DNA of 5,933 nucleotides, from NCBI GenBank assembly GCA_964493265.1, contig CAZBLY010000018.1, positions 1 through 5,933 on the forward strand, read 5' to 3'. Under the pieces are notes generated by a model. That model searched no databases. It saw only the letters and a list, made by a program, of their open reading frames with translations, and was not told the origin of the DNA. A program made the position numbers and the translations under genes. Shown here piece after piece: positions 1-4,091 of this stretch (position 1 is its first letter; each line of letters opens with the position of its first letter). The DNA comes from DAOWHW01 sp964493265 (GTDB taxonomy: Archaea > Nanobdellota > Nanobdellia > Pacearchaeales > UBA284).

Positions 1-43
1 GGACAGCTTGGACAGCTGTTTGTTTATGGACAGCTGTTTGTTT
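1..43 (-). repeat. In-frame 18-base tandem repeat encoding KQTAV units
   Basis: On the plus strand GGACAGCTGTTTGTTT occurs exactly at 10-25 and 28-43, an 18-base period, and a half unit GGACAGCTT lies at 1-9. Read on the minus strand in the frame of the partial gene this gives KQTAVH, KQTAVQ, AV. Because the period is a multiple of three, copy-number change would keep the reading frame. The array continues beyond the window edge, so its full length is unknown. Confidence 0.8.
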
Positions 44-310
44 TTGCTTGAAAATACGGCTTGCTAGACGTGCATCAAAGAAAGAAATAAAATTTTTAAT
101 CCCGTCGATATCTTCTTTAATTTGTGAAATTTCCCCCCTAACAAAGCCAATTTCAGACTCTTGAACGTGATCTTTAGTGTCTAAATGTTTTATCCACTTG
201 CTAATTTTAGACATATCATCCCTAACATCAACAAAAGAGGTCTTAATTTCTTCTTTTATTTTAGAAATTTCATTATTTTTTTTATTTCGACCAAACCATA
301 AAAAACTCAT
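1..310 (-). CDS. Coiled-coil protein, N-terminal 103 residues (partial, runs off window)
   Basis: An open frame starts at ATG 310-308 and reads without a stop to the first base, giving 103 complete codons; the C-terminus lies outside. The protein begins MSFLWFGRNKKNNEISKIKE. Residues about 12-75 are rich in Ile, Lys, Glu and Asp with heptad-like spacing, so a coiled coil is likely. Near residues 88-103 the chain becomes repetitive: KQTAVH, KQTAVQ, AV. The encoding DNA is a tandem repeat of an 18-base unit. From memory, DPANN genomes carry proteins with this plan (N-terminal coiled coil, QTAV-rich linker, then a winged-helix or sigma-region-4-like DNA-binding domain). The C-terminal domain cannot be seen, so a regulatory role is inference. 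A TATA-like box (TTTAAAA on the minus strand, plus coordinates 333-339) is centred 26 bases upstream of the ATG, which supports this start and a leaderless mRNA. The gene is divergent from the one at 430. Confidence 0.75.
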   Translation of the reverse strand, partial: MSFLWFGRNKKNNEISKIKEEIKTSFVDVRDDMSKISKWIKHLDTKDHVQESEIGFVRGEISQIKEDIDGIKNFISFFDARLASRIFKQKQTAVHKQTAVQAV

Positions 311-332
311 AAAAAAATTAAAACCTTTACAC

Positions 333-339
333 TTTTAAA
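333..339 (-). promoter_or_regulatory. TATA-like box for the minus-strand coiled-coil gene
   Basis: The minus strand reads GTTTAAAAGTG here. Its centre is about 26 bases from the ATG at 310, the spacing expected when an archaeal transcript starts at or next to its start codon. No SD sequence lies before the ATG, which agrees with a leaderless mRNA. Confidence 0.5.
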
Positions 340-399
340 CTTTTCTAAAAATCACAACCAACTGCAAAAAATTTAAAAAATTTTTTCAAAAGACTAAAA

Positions 400-407
400 T
401 TTTTAAG
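400..407 (+). promoter_or_regulatory. TATA-like box for the 430-756 gene (TTTTTAAG)
   Basis: TTTTTAAG is centred about 26-27 bases before ATG 430. It lies in a copy of the TTTAAGCAT motif that recurs in this part of the window. A second copy (423-431) sits directly over the start codon, and no SD sequence is present. Leaderless transcription is inferred. Confidence 0.5.
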
Positions 408-429
408 CATTAGATTACAATATTTAAGC

Positions 430-756
430 ATGAAAAAAGAGCAAAAAATGACAAAAAACCAACCAAAAAGATCAAGAAAAGTACATGTTATAAATGCTGT
501 TAAACATTTTGACAACCAATTTAAAAAATATTTGGTTACAGCAAGTACGGCAGCATTTGCCTTCCTTATCGCATTAGTCTGGAGAGATGCTATTCAAGAA
601 TCAGTTACTGCTTTTGTCACAAAAGTTAATATCCCTTTACAACAATCTTATCTTTACAAAACCTATATGGCCATAATAATCACATTTATTTGTGTTATTG
701 CCCTTATAATTCTTTCAAGATGGGGTGCAAAAATGAACAAAAAAGCTAAGAAATAA
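430..756 (+). CDS. Small two-helix membrane protein, DUF5654-like
   Basis: This 108-residue protein has a basic N-terminus (residues 1-33, many Lys and Arg) and two hydrophobic segments, at about 36-52 and 80-96. A short loop joins them, and the protein ends in a Lys-rich tail. The first segment ends in ALVWRDAIQ, which recalls the Ala-Leu-Ala-Trp-Asn-Asp-Ala-Ile signature of the DUF5654 family, a small archaeal membrane protein family of unknown function; the spacing of the two helices also fits. The Lys-rich ends would both face the cytoplasm by the positive-inside rule. ATG 430 is preferred because a TATA-like box lies about 27 bases upstream; the in-frame ATG at codon 7 is the alternative. 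The family call is from recalled sequence pattern and no function is known. Confidence 0.75.
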   Translation: MKKEQKMTKNQPKRSRKVHVINAVKHFDNQFKKYLVTASTAAFAFLIALVWRDAIQESVTAFVTKVNIPLQQSYLYKTYMAIIITFICVIALIILSRWGAKMNKKAKK

Positions 757-777
757 AACCTTTAAGCATCGCTAAAA
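755..777 (+). repeat. Intergenic motif copy 1 (AAAAC-N-TTTAAGC...GCTAAAA)
   Basis: This 23-base stretch begins within the stop codon of the 430-756 gene. It matches the stretch 1076-1098 at 20 of 23 positions: AAAAC, TTTAAGC and GCTAAAA are identical, and the differences are single bases between these blocks. Both copies follow the end of a small gene directly. The role is unknown; the TTTAAG part could be a TATA box or a regulator site. Confidence 0.55.
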
Positions 778-800
778 TATATTTTCTAATATAATTAAGC

Positions 801-808
801 ATTTAAAG
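801..808 (+). promoter_or_regulatory. TATA-like box for the 829-1071 gene (ATTTAAAG)
   Basis: ATTTAAAG is centred about 25 bases before ATG 829, the spacing of a leaderless archaeal promoter. No SD sequence is seen in the bases before the ATG. An AAGCAT motif (797-802) overlaps the upstream edge of the box, so a factor binding it could act on this promoter. Confidence 0.5.
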
Positions 809-828
809 TTCGTATTACTGCTAAAAAC

Positions 829-1071
829 ATGGCTTTAGAAGATATTAAATTCAAACTTGGAGATGAAATATTATTTGATATAGGTGACTATAAAGAGATA
901 AGAAGAGGATCAAATTATATTAATTTCAAACAAGGCAAAATAATTGGGTTTTTTGAAAAAAGACAGCCAGATGATTCTAAGGATTTAATAGCTACAGTTG
1001 ATTTCATTATAACAAAAATAGATATCCCTTATGATGTGCTTAAAAAGTATGCAAGACCTTATTCTCCTTAA
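829..1071 (+). CDS. Unrecognised 80-residue protein, probable small beta-barrel
   Basis: I do not recognise this protein as a named family. It is 80 residues long and has no membrane segment or signal peptide. The pattern FKLGDEILFDIG (residues 8-19), GKIIGFFEK (36-44) and a later IATVDFIITKIDIPYD segment looks like alternating short beta strands. A Gly-Asp turn follows the first strand and a GKI(I/V)G turn opens a later one, as in SH3-like or KOW-like small barrels. It ends in a short helix (VLKKYA) and a Pro-containing tail. The fold is inference and binding partners are unknown. ATG 829 is supported by a TATA-like box 25 bases upstream. The gene stands alone between two intergenic stretches that carry the TTTAAGC motif, which suggests shared regulation with its neighbours. 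Confidence 0.65.
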   Translation: MALEDIKFKLGDEILFDIGDYKEIRRGSNYINFKQGKIIGFFEKRQPDDSKDLIATVDFIITKIDIPYDVLKKYARPYSP

Positions 1072-1075
1072 TGCT

Positions 1076-1098
1076 AAAACTTTTAAGCGTTGCTAAAA
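1076..1098 (+). repeat. Intergenic motif copy 2 (AAAAC-N-TTTAAGC...GCTAAAA)
   Basis: This is the second 23-base copy of the element at 755-777, with 20 of 23 bases identical. It starts five bases after the stop codon of the 829-1071 gene. Its position after each of two consecutive small genes suggests either a duplicated gene-plus-spacer or a recurring regulatory site. Confidence 0.55.
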
Positions 1099-1146
1099 AC
1101 CTGCAAAATAAGTGGTTTTCTCGTCGATAAATAGGTCAATAGTTCG

Positions 1147-1164
1147 TACAAGGTACGTTGTCCG
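1147..1164 (+). repeat. Long-range direct repeat, left copy (TACAAGGTACGTTGTCCG)
   Basis: This matches TACAAGATACATTGTCCG at 5451-5468 in the same orientation at 16 of 18 positions, and weaker similarity continues on both sides. The core ACAAG-N-TAC-N-TTGT is a near-palindrome with ACAA/TTGT arms. The two copies bracket the recombinase, both toxin-antitoxin-like pairs and the small-gene operon. The repeat could mark element ends, a protein-binding site or a structured RNA; the sequence does not decide. Confidence 0.45.
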
Positions 1165-1168
1165 CATC

Positions 1169-1188
1169 CCAAATATTTATATATTTGG
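1169..1188 (+). promoter_or_regulatory. Palindrome containing the TATA box of the 1206-1760 gene
   Basis: CCAAATAT (1169-1176) and ATATTTGG (1181-1188) are perfect inverted repeats around TTAT. The TATA-like TTTATATA (about 1176-1183) lies inside and is centred 26-27 bases before ATG 1206, so this is probably the promoter of that gene. A dyad centred on the TATA box would suit a dimeric repressor. The GC ends make the dyad less likely to be chance than a pure A/T palindrome. Confidence 0.5.
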
Positions 1189-1205
1189 TTCGTTTTAACA
1201 AATTC

Positions 1206-1760
1206 ATGGAAAAAGAAGAGCTTAAATTAATAAGACAAAAAATGTTTAAATTAACACAAGACCTAGTTCCTATCCATCATTCTGGTTCTGGACTTGAAGG
1301 AGCTATTTTCATATGCCCATTACCAAAAAATTATGAAAATATTCTAGGAGATCTTGAATTAATTACAACCGAATCTAAAAGAATAAAAGAAGAGATAAAT
1401 TATAAAGCAAGTAAATCTCTCACCCCGTTTGAGAATATATTGTCTGGATATGAAGAAAGAACAAAAGAAGAACAGATGAAATTACAACACCAGTTCAAGA
1501 TTTCAAGAGTCAGTATAGATCAGCGAGGGGTATATGGTGTTTGGGCAGGGGCAGACGTTAATAGTGGTGATATTTATTTATCTAATAATGTTTCAAAAGG
1601 GTACGATTTTATAGTAGGAGAAGCTTTTAAGGATTTATTTGAAGAAAAAACAGCTTTTTGTTGCCATAATGTAGATTTTTACTGGCAAGCTCTTTTAACA
1701 CGTGAATTTTGTATAGAATATTTTAATTTTCTTAATTCACTTATTTTTAAAGACAAATAA
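1206..1760 (+). CDS. Unrecognised 184-residue cytoplasmic protein
   Basis: I do not recognise the family. The frame extends upstream to a TTG at 1158, but ATG 1206 is preferred: a TATA-like box lies 26-27 bases before it, and the extra 16 codons cross the promoter palindrome. Residues 1-20 look helical and charged. Residues about 24-50 contain HHSGSGLEGAIFICPLP, a Gly-rich turn followed by a strand. Residues 51-100 are charged and probably helical, possibly coiled coil. Residues 99-140 contain a strand-rich part with GVYGVWAGADVNSGDIYL. The C-terminal third has a Cys-Cys-His (152-154) and many aromatics. There is no signal peptide or membrane segment. The gene stands just upstream of the recombinase, whose own TATA-like box begins at its stop codon, so the two are probably transcribed separately. 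Confidence 0.7.
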   Translation: MEKEELKLIRQKMFKLTQDLVPIHHSGSGLEGAIFICPLPKNYENILGDLELITTESKRIKEEINYKASKSLTPFENILSGYEERTKEEQMKLQHQFKISRVSIDQRGVYGVWAGADVNSGDIYLSNNVSKGYDFIVGEAFKDLFEEKTAFCCHNVDFYWQALLTREFCIEYFNFLNSLIFKDK

Positions 1761-1761
1761 A

Positions 1762-1769
1762 ATTTAAAT
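1762..1769 (+). promoter_or_regulatory. TATA-like box for the recombinase gene
   Basis: ATTTAAAT lies one base after the stop codon of the preceding gene. A start about 26 bases downstream would be near 1792, giving a leader of roughly 24 bases before ATG 1816. That leader holds GAGGT (1799-1803), an SD-like sequence 12 bases before the ATG. So this gene, unlike most here, probably has a leadered mRNA. Confidence 0.45.
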
Positions 1770-1815
1770 AAAAGCAAGAATAAACAATAAAAGAAAAAGA
1801 GGTAAGAATCAAAAA

Positions 1816-2721
1816 ATGAAAAAAGAGGAATTCCTGCAGAAACTAACAACTGAATTGAAGATAACAAAAGGAAGCAAGTATACAATTAAAAATTATTGTT
1901 TTTTTAATGAAAAACTTCTGAATTTTTGCAAGAAAGAACCAGAGCAGATAGAAGAGCAGGATGTTAAGAACTTTTTAGCAGAACATTTAAGTGATAAAGC
2001 TACGAGCTCAACTATTTTAGCTCTTGCATCAATAAGATATGCTTATTCCAAAATTCTTAGAAAAGATCCAACCTCAAACATATCCAGGCCAAAGAAAGAA
2101 AAGAAAATTCCTTCTGTTCTTACAAAAGATGAAGTTCTTAGACTTATAGAAGCAGCAAATACTAAAAAAAGCAAGTTAATGATATCTTTACTATATGCAA
2201 CAGGTATGAGGGTAAGTGAATTAACAAATCTTAAGACAGAAGACTTACAGTTTGATGAACAAATAGGATATATAAGGAAAGCTAAAGGAAAAAAAGACAG
2301 AATTTTCAGAATCCCTAATTATTTGATAGAGGATCTTAAAAAAGCATTAGAAAAATCAGCAGAAAAATCAAATGAATATGTTTTTCCAGGAACAAAAGGC
2401 AAGATGACTAATAGAAATATACAAAGAATAGTTAAAATAACATTAAAAAGAGCCAATATACAAAAAAAAGTAACCCCACATACTTTAAGACATAGTTATG
2501 CAACACATCTTCTTGAATCTGGTGTTGATATAAGAAAGATCCAAGTCTTGCTAGGCCATGAAAATCTCTCTACAACAGAGATATATACACATGTTTCAAA
2601 TGAGCAAATAAAGAAGATAGAAAGCCCTTTAGATACTTTAATGCAAGAAGAAAAAGAAGAAAAAACCGAGGAAAAAGAAGAAGAAAGCAAAGAACAAGAA
2701 GATAAAGAAGAAGTGAAATAA
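1816..2721 (+). CDS. xerA: XerA-like tyrosine recombinase/integrase
   Basis: This 301-residue protein is a complete tyrosine recombinase, which cuts and rejoins DNA at paired specific sites through a 3'-phosphotyrosine intermediate. Residues 1-90 form the helical core-binding domain. Residues about 99-270 form the catalytic domain with all expected residues: R132 in TGMRVSEL, K157 in AKGKKDR, H222 and R225 in PHTLRH, H248 in LLGHENLSTTEIY, and nucleophile Y257. Length and motif spacing fit archaeal XerA, which resolves chromosome dimers; an element-borne integrase of the same subfamily cannot be excluded. Residues 276-301 are an unusual, almost purely Glu/Lys/Gln tail, probably disordered, which I do not recall from typical XerA. 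The start is supported by an SD-like GAGGT 12 bases upstream. The gene is convergent with the RelE/ParE-like toxin gene, and their stop codons touch. Confidence 0.9.
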   Translation: MKKEEFLQKLTTELKITKGSKYTIKNYCFFNEKLLNFCKKEPEQIEEQDVKNFLAEHLSDKATSSTILALASIRYAYSKILRKDPTSNISRPKKEKKIPSVLTKDEVLRLIEAANTKKSKLMISLLYATGMRVSELTNLKTEDLQFDEQIGYIRKAKGKKDRIFRIPNYLIEDLKKALEKSAEKSNEYVFPGTKGKMTNRNIQRIVKITLKRANIQKKVTPHTLRHSYATHLLESGVDIRKIQVLLGHENLSTTEIYTHVSNEQIKKIESPLDTLMQEEKEEKTEEKEEESKEQEDKEEVK

Positions 2722-3066
2722 TTAATATTTGAATTTTCTTTCATATTTTTTATGATCTGTAAACCATTCTAAAATAATAGCGAGAATTTCAATTTTATTA
2801 AAAGCTGTAACAGAATAGATTAATCTCCACTCTTTACTTAAAGCAACCCAGAATAAATTAGTAAATCCCTTTCTTTTATATACGTCTGGAATTAATTTTT
2901 TTGAAATTGGTTCTCCATAGAAAGCATTTTGTTTTATATTTTTAATGGTTTTGTCGATTCTTTTCTTTAGGGAATCCTTACTTGGCAAACTATTATAAGT
3001 TCTCTTTAATCTTTCATTTTCAAAAATTACTTTTGATGCTTTTAATATCTTTTTACTTTTTCTCAT
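2722..3066 (-). CDS. RelE/ParE-superfamily toxin-like protein
   Basis: This 114-residue protein looks like a type II toxin of the RelE/ParE superfamily, whose members cleave ribosome-bound mRNA or poison gyrase. The segment WRLIYSVTAF (80-89) followed by ILAIILEWFTDHKKYERKF (94-112) is the typical last strands plus C-terminal Asp-His-Lys-x-Tyr motif of archaeal RelE-like toxins. FYGEPISKKLIP (49-60) is the usual turn before the core sheet. Residues 1-46 are two charged helices. The start ATG (3066) lies inside the upstream winged-helix gene, overlapping it by 14 bases, with an SD-like GAGG eight bases before it, so translation is probably coupled. The partner's role as antitoxin is inferred from position. 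RNase versus gyrase activity cannot be told from the sequence. Its stop codon abuts that of the recombinase. Confidence 0.8.
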   Translation of the reverse strand: MRKSKKILKASKVIFENERLKRTYNSLPSKDSLKKRIDKTIKNIKQNAFYGEPISKKLIPDVYKRKGFTNLFWVALSKEWRLIYSVTAFNKIEILAIILEWFTDHKKYERKFKY

Positions 3067-3364
3067 ATCTTAATCCTCTTTTTTTAATATATTTTCTAGC
3101 AAGCGCAGGATTCCAGATATAAACAAGAATTCCTTTTTTTGAAATTCCAATCTTATTTATCTCTTGTAAATAATCTAAAATTACAAGATAAGTTTGCCAC
3201 ATTACTTTTCTTGGTAATTTCTGCCATACTTTTCTTTTTGTGAATTCCCCACCATATTTTTTAATAGTTTGCTCTACCATAAAGACAGTATCAAGTGTTG
3301 GTGATCTAAACAATTTTTTTGTTTTCTCAGCAAAATTAAACTTTTTATTAATTTGAATTGGCAT
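3053..3364 (-). CDS. Winged-helix protein, probable antitoxin/autoregulator of the RelE/ParE-like toxin
   Basis: This 103-residue protein has a winged helix-turn-helix pattern. Helices lie at about 23-37 (LDTVFMVEQTIKKYG), 42-50 (TKRKVWQKL) and 54-69 (VMWQTYLVILDYLQEI); a strand-turn-strand wing follows at 70-84 (NKIGISKKGILVYIW). The protein then ends in basic residues (ARKYIKKRGLRYEKK). From memory, archaeal RelE-like toxin genes are often preceded by this kind of small wHTH gene. It overlaps the toxin gene by 14 bases and is transcribed first, the usual antitoxin position. It likely binds the toxin and its own promoter, but this is inference. A TATA-like TTTTTAAA on the minus strand (3386-3393) is centred 25-26 bases before ATG 3364, which supports a leaderless start. 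Confidence 0.7.
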   Translation of the reverse strand: MPIQINKKFNFAEKTKKLFRSPTLDTVFMVEQTIKKYGGEFTKRKVWQKLPRKVMWQTYLVILDYLQEINKIGISKKGILVYIWNPALARKYIKKRGLRYEKK

Positions 3365-3368
3365 AAGT

Positions 3369-3380
3369 ATATCAATTGAT
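3369..3380. promoter_or_regulatory. Palindromic candidate operator TATCAATTGATA
   Basis: TATCAATTGATA is its own reverse complement over all 12 bases. It lies between the TATA-like box (3386-3393) and the start codon (3364) of the winged-helix gene, so a bound protein would block transcription initiation. Toxin-antitoxin operons are commonly autorepressed at such sites. Binding by the adjacent winged-helix protein is inferred only from position. Confidence 0.45.
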
Positions 3381-3385
3381 ACACA

Positions 3386-3393
3386 TTTAAAAA
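3386..3393 (-). promoter_or_regulatory. TATA-like box for the winged-helix/toxin pair
   Basis: The minus strand reads TTTTTAAA, centred 25-26 bases before ATG 3364. Between the box and the start lies TATCAATTGATA (3369-3380 on plus), a perfect 12-base palindrome. It sits over the presumed transcription start and could be the operator for autoregulation by the winged-helix protein; that role is inference. Confidence 0.5.
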
Positions 3394-3418
3394 TCTTCTG
3401 GTCATTAAAAACTAAGAA

Positions 3419-3622
3419 TTATATTTTTTCCTCAATTATTCTAGAAATTGGCTTGCCGGTTTTTTCTTTTAATCTTTTAAGCTTATCTATAGTCTCAACT
3501 GATAAGGTTATATCTATTCTCTTTCTTTGAAAAGGCAGTTCTCTGGTTTTATCATAATGTTTTAAAGACTCGAAAACATCTTTATATTTTTTTAATATTT
3601 TTTTAGTTTTATCTGATAGCAT
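3419..3622 (-). CDS. Ribbon-helix-helix protein, probable antitoxin of the Doc/Fic toxin
   Basis: This 67-residue protein carries a ribbon-helix-helix pattern in its C-terminal half. The strand is RIDITLS (about 35-41), helix A is VETIDKLKRLKEKT, the turn is GKPIS, and helix B (RIIEEKI) is short and ends the protein. The N-terminal 30 residues are a charged helix (KTKKILKKYKDVFESLKHY), which may contact the toxin. In most RHH antitoxins the order is reversed, with the DNA-binding part first and the toxin-binding tail after. The start codon lies inside the doc gene (14-base overlap), with an SD-like GGAGA seven bases before it, so it is translated second by coupling. The antitoxin role is inferred from the pairing. 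Helix B is shorter than usual, so DNA binding is not certain. Confidence 0.7.
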   Translation of the reverse strand: MLSDKTKKILKKYKDVFESLKHYDKTRELPFQRKRIDITLSVETIDKLKRLKEKTGKPISRIIEEKI

Positions 3623-3944
3623 TTTTTAATCTCCATTCTATTTGTCTTATATTAATTATATTTTTCTTGGCTATGGAAATAATATGATGTAAAAGTAAAT
3701 CCCTATCAACTTGTTTTTTATTTTCTTCTGCAAAAGCTAAAGCAAAAAAAGCAGCAGTTCTCTTATTTCCATCACTAAAAGGATGATCAACAAGTATTGC
3801 CCTAAATAAGTATGCCAATTTCTTGTAAGACCCTAATTTTTTATTTATTTGTTTATCAATAGCATAATCAATACTAGAGCTACTTCTAAGATTACCACCA
3901 AAGCCATGATTTATTCTCAACAAATCTTTCTTACTAATTTTCAT
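3609..3944 (-). CDS. doc: Doc-like Fic-fold toxin (death-on-curing family)
   Basis: The 111-residue protein carries the Fic-fold active-site loop HPFSDGNKRTAAF with catalytic His at residue 54. The GNKR form (not GNGR) matches Doc, which phosphorylates translation factor EF-Tu, better than AMP-transferring Fic proteins. The N-terminal part GFGGNLRSSSSIDYAID and the helix before the loop (AYLFRAILVD) fit small death-on-curing proteins, and the length is close to theirs. Two starts are possible, ATG 3950 and ATG 3944. I prefer 3944 because a TTTATAAA box is centred 26-27 bases upstream of it but only 20-21 upstream of 3950. It is the first gene of its pair, followed with a 14-base overlap by the RHH gene. 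This toxin-first order is reversed relative to phd-doc. Confidence 0.87.
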   Translation of the reverse strand: MKISKKDLLRINHGFGGNLRSSSSIDYAIDKQINKKLGSYKKLAYLFRAILVDHPFSDGNKRTAAFFALAFAEENKKQVDRDLLLHHIISIAKKNIINIRQIEWRLKNAIR

Positions 3945-3966
3945 ACACATAAATAATGGTTACTTA

Positions 3967-3974
3967 TTTATAAA
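3967..3974 (-). promoter_or_regulatory. TATA-like box for the doc/RHH pair
   Basis: TTTATAAA is palindromic, so it reads the same on both strands. It is centred 26-27 bases from the ATG at 3944 on the minus strand. It lies back to back with the plus-strand box at 4013-4020, forming a divergent promoter region of about 140 bases between doc and the small-gene operon. Confidence 0.55.
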
Positions 3975-4012
3975 CCTTTTGGTAAGATGAACAATAAAAA
4001 CAAGTATAGAAA

Positions 4013-4020
4013 TTTATAAA
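4013..4020 (+). promoter_or_regulatory. TATA-like box for the small-gene operon
   Basis: TTTATAAA here would place the transcription start near 4042. The first large reading frame begins at 4088, so this transcript should carry a leader of about 45 bases, in contrast to the leaderless genes around it. That leader holds the SD-like, hairpin and small-ORF features listed separately. Confidence 0.5.
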
Positions 4021-4043
4021 AACCCCAACACATTAGTAAATAA

Positions 4044-4078
4044 GAGGTGATCAGAGCCTCAGCTGTTTCTGGGGGGAG
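4044..4078 (+). promoter_or_regulatory. Operon leader with perfect SD and two alternative hairpins
   Basis: GAGGTGATC (4044-4052) is fully complementary to the conserved 16S rRNA 3' end, but it lies 35 bases before ATG 4088, too far to serve it directly. A second purine run, GGGGGGAG (4071-4078), ends nine bases before that ATG. GAGGT (4044-4048) can pair with GCCTC (4056-4060), which would hide the SD. The overlapping CCTCAG (4057-4062) can instead pair with CTGGGG (4069-4074), which would free the SD and hide the second purine run. The two hairpins share CCTC and exclude each other, a switch-like arrangement. The pairings are seen in the sequence; a regulatory role is inference. Confidence 0.4.
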
Positions 4079-4091
4079 AAGAATAAGATGA
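4047..4091 (+). CDS. Possible 14-codon leader ORF overlapping the operon start
   Basis: GTG 4047 opens a frame of 14 codons reading (V/M)IRASAVSGGRRIR and ending at TGA 4089-4091. The stop overlaps ATG 4088-4090 as ATGA, a classic coupling arrangement. The GTG lies within the SD-like sequence and only about five bases after the predicted transcription start, so initiation would be near-leaderless. The base composition of this ORF is less AT-rich than its neighbours. It may be a regulatory leader peptide or a chance frame in a structured leader; I cannot tell which. Confidence 0.3.
   Translation: MIRASAVSGGRRIR

Larger units (their letters stand above)
1072..1205 (+). other. 134-base non-coding stretch with repeat copies, direct repeat and palindrome
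   Basis: No convincing gene fits here. A TTG-initiated extension of the next gene from 1158 is possible but unsupported. In order it holds motif copy 2 (1076-1098), a more GC-balanced stretch (about 1100-1170) that looks unlike the surrounding AT-rich spacers, one copy of the long-range direct repeat (1147-1164), and a palindrome containing a TATA box (1169-1188). The TTTTAAG at 1081-1087 could drive a short non-coding RNA starting near 1108. I see no tRNA cloverleaf. Confidence 0.4.

Noticed and set aside
1..43. CRISPR-like repeat at the left edge
   Set aside because: The period is only 18 bases with no spacers, and the repeat encodes an in-frame KQTAV pattern of a protein.
366..386. A/T inverted repeat before the 430 gene as an intrinsic terminator
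   Set aside because: It consists only of A and T in a strongly AT-rich spacer between divergent genes, where no upstream transcript needs to end.
1100..1170. Possible tRNA gene or fragment (GTTCG-like sequence near 1143)
   Set aside because: I could not fold a cloverleaf: there is no matching acceptor stem and no anticodon arm at the right distance, so the GTTCG is probably chance.
1679..1885. Minus-strand open frame of 68 codons across the xerA promoter
   Set aside because: It overlaps the ends of two well-supported plus-strand genes and the xerA promoter, and its Phe/Leu/Ser-rich translation is what the reverse of A-rich coding DNA gives.
2496..2744. Minus-strand open frame of 82 codons opposite the end of xerA
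   Set aside because: It lies almost entirely opposite the catalytic end and tail of xerA; its Ser-rich translation simply mirrors the Glu/Lys-coding purine tract.
3419..3425. Frameshift at the A-run ending the RHH gene, which would explain its short helix B
   Set aside because: Reading the other frames after the A-run adds only a few residues before a stop and no RHH-like helix, so the gene probably ends naturally.
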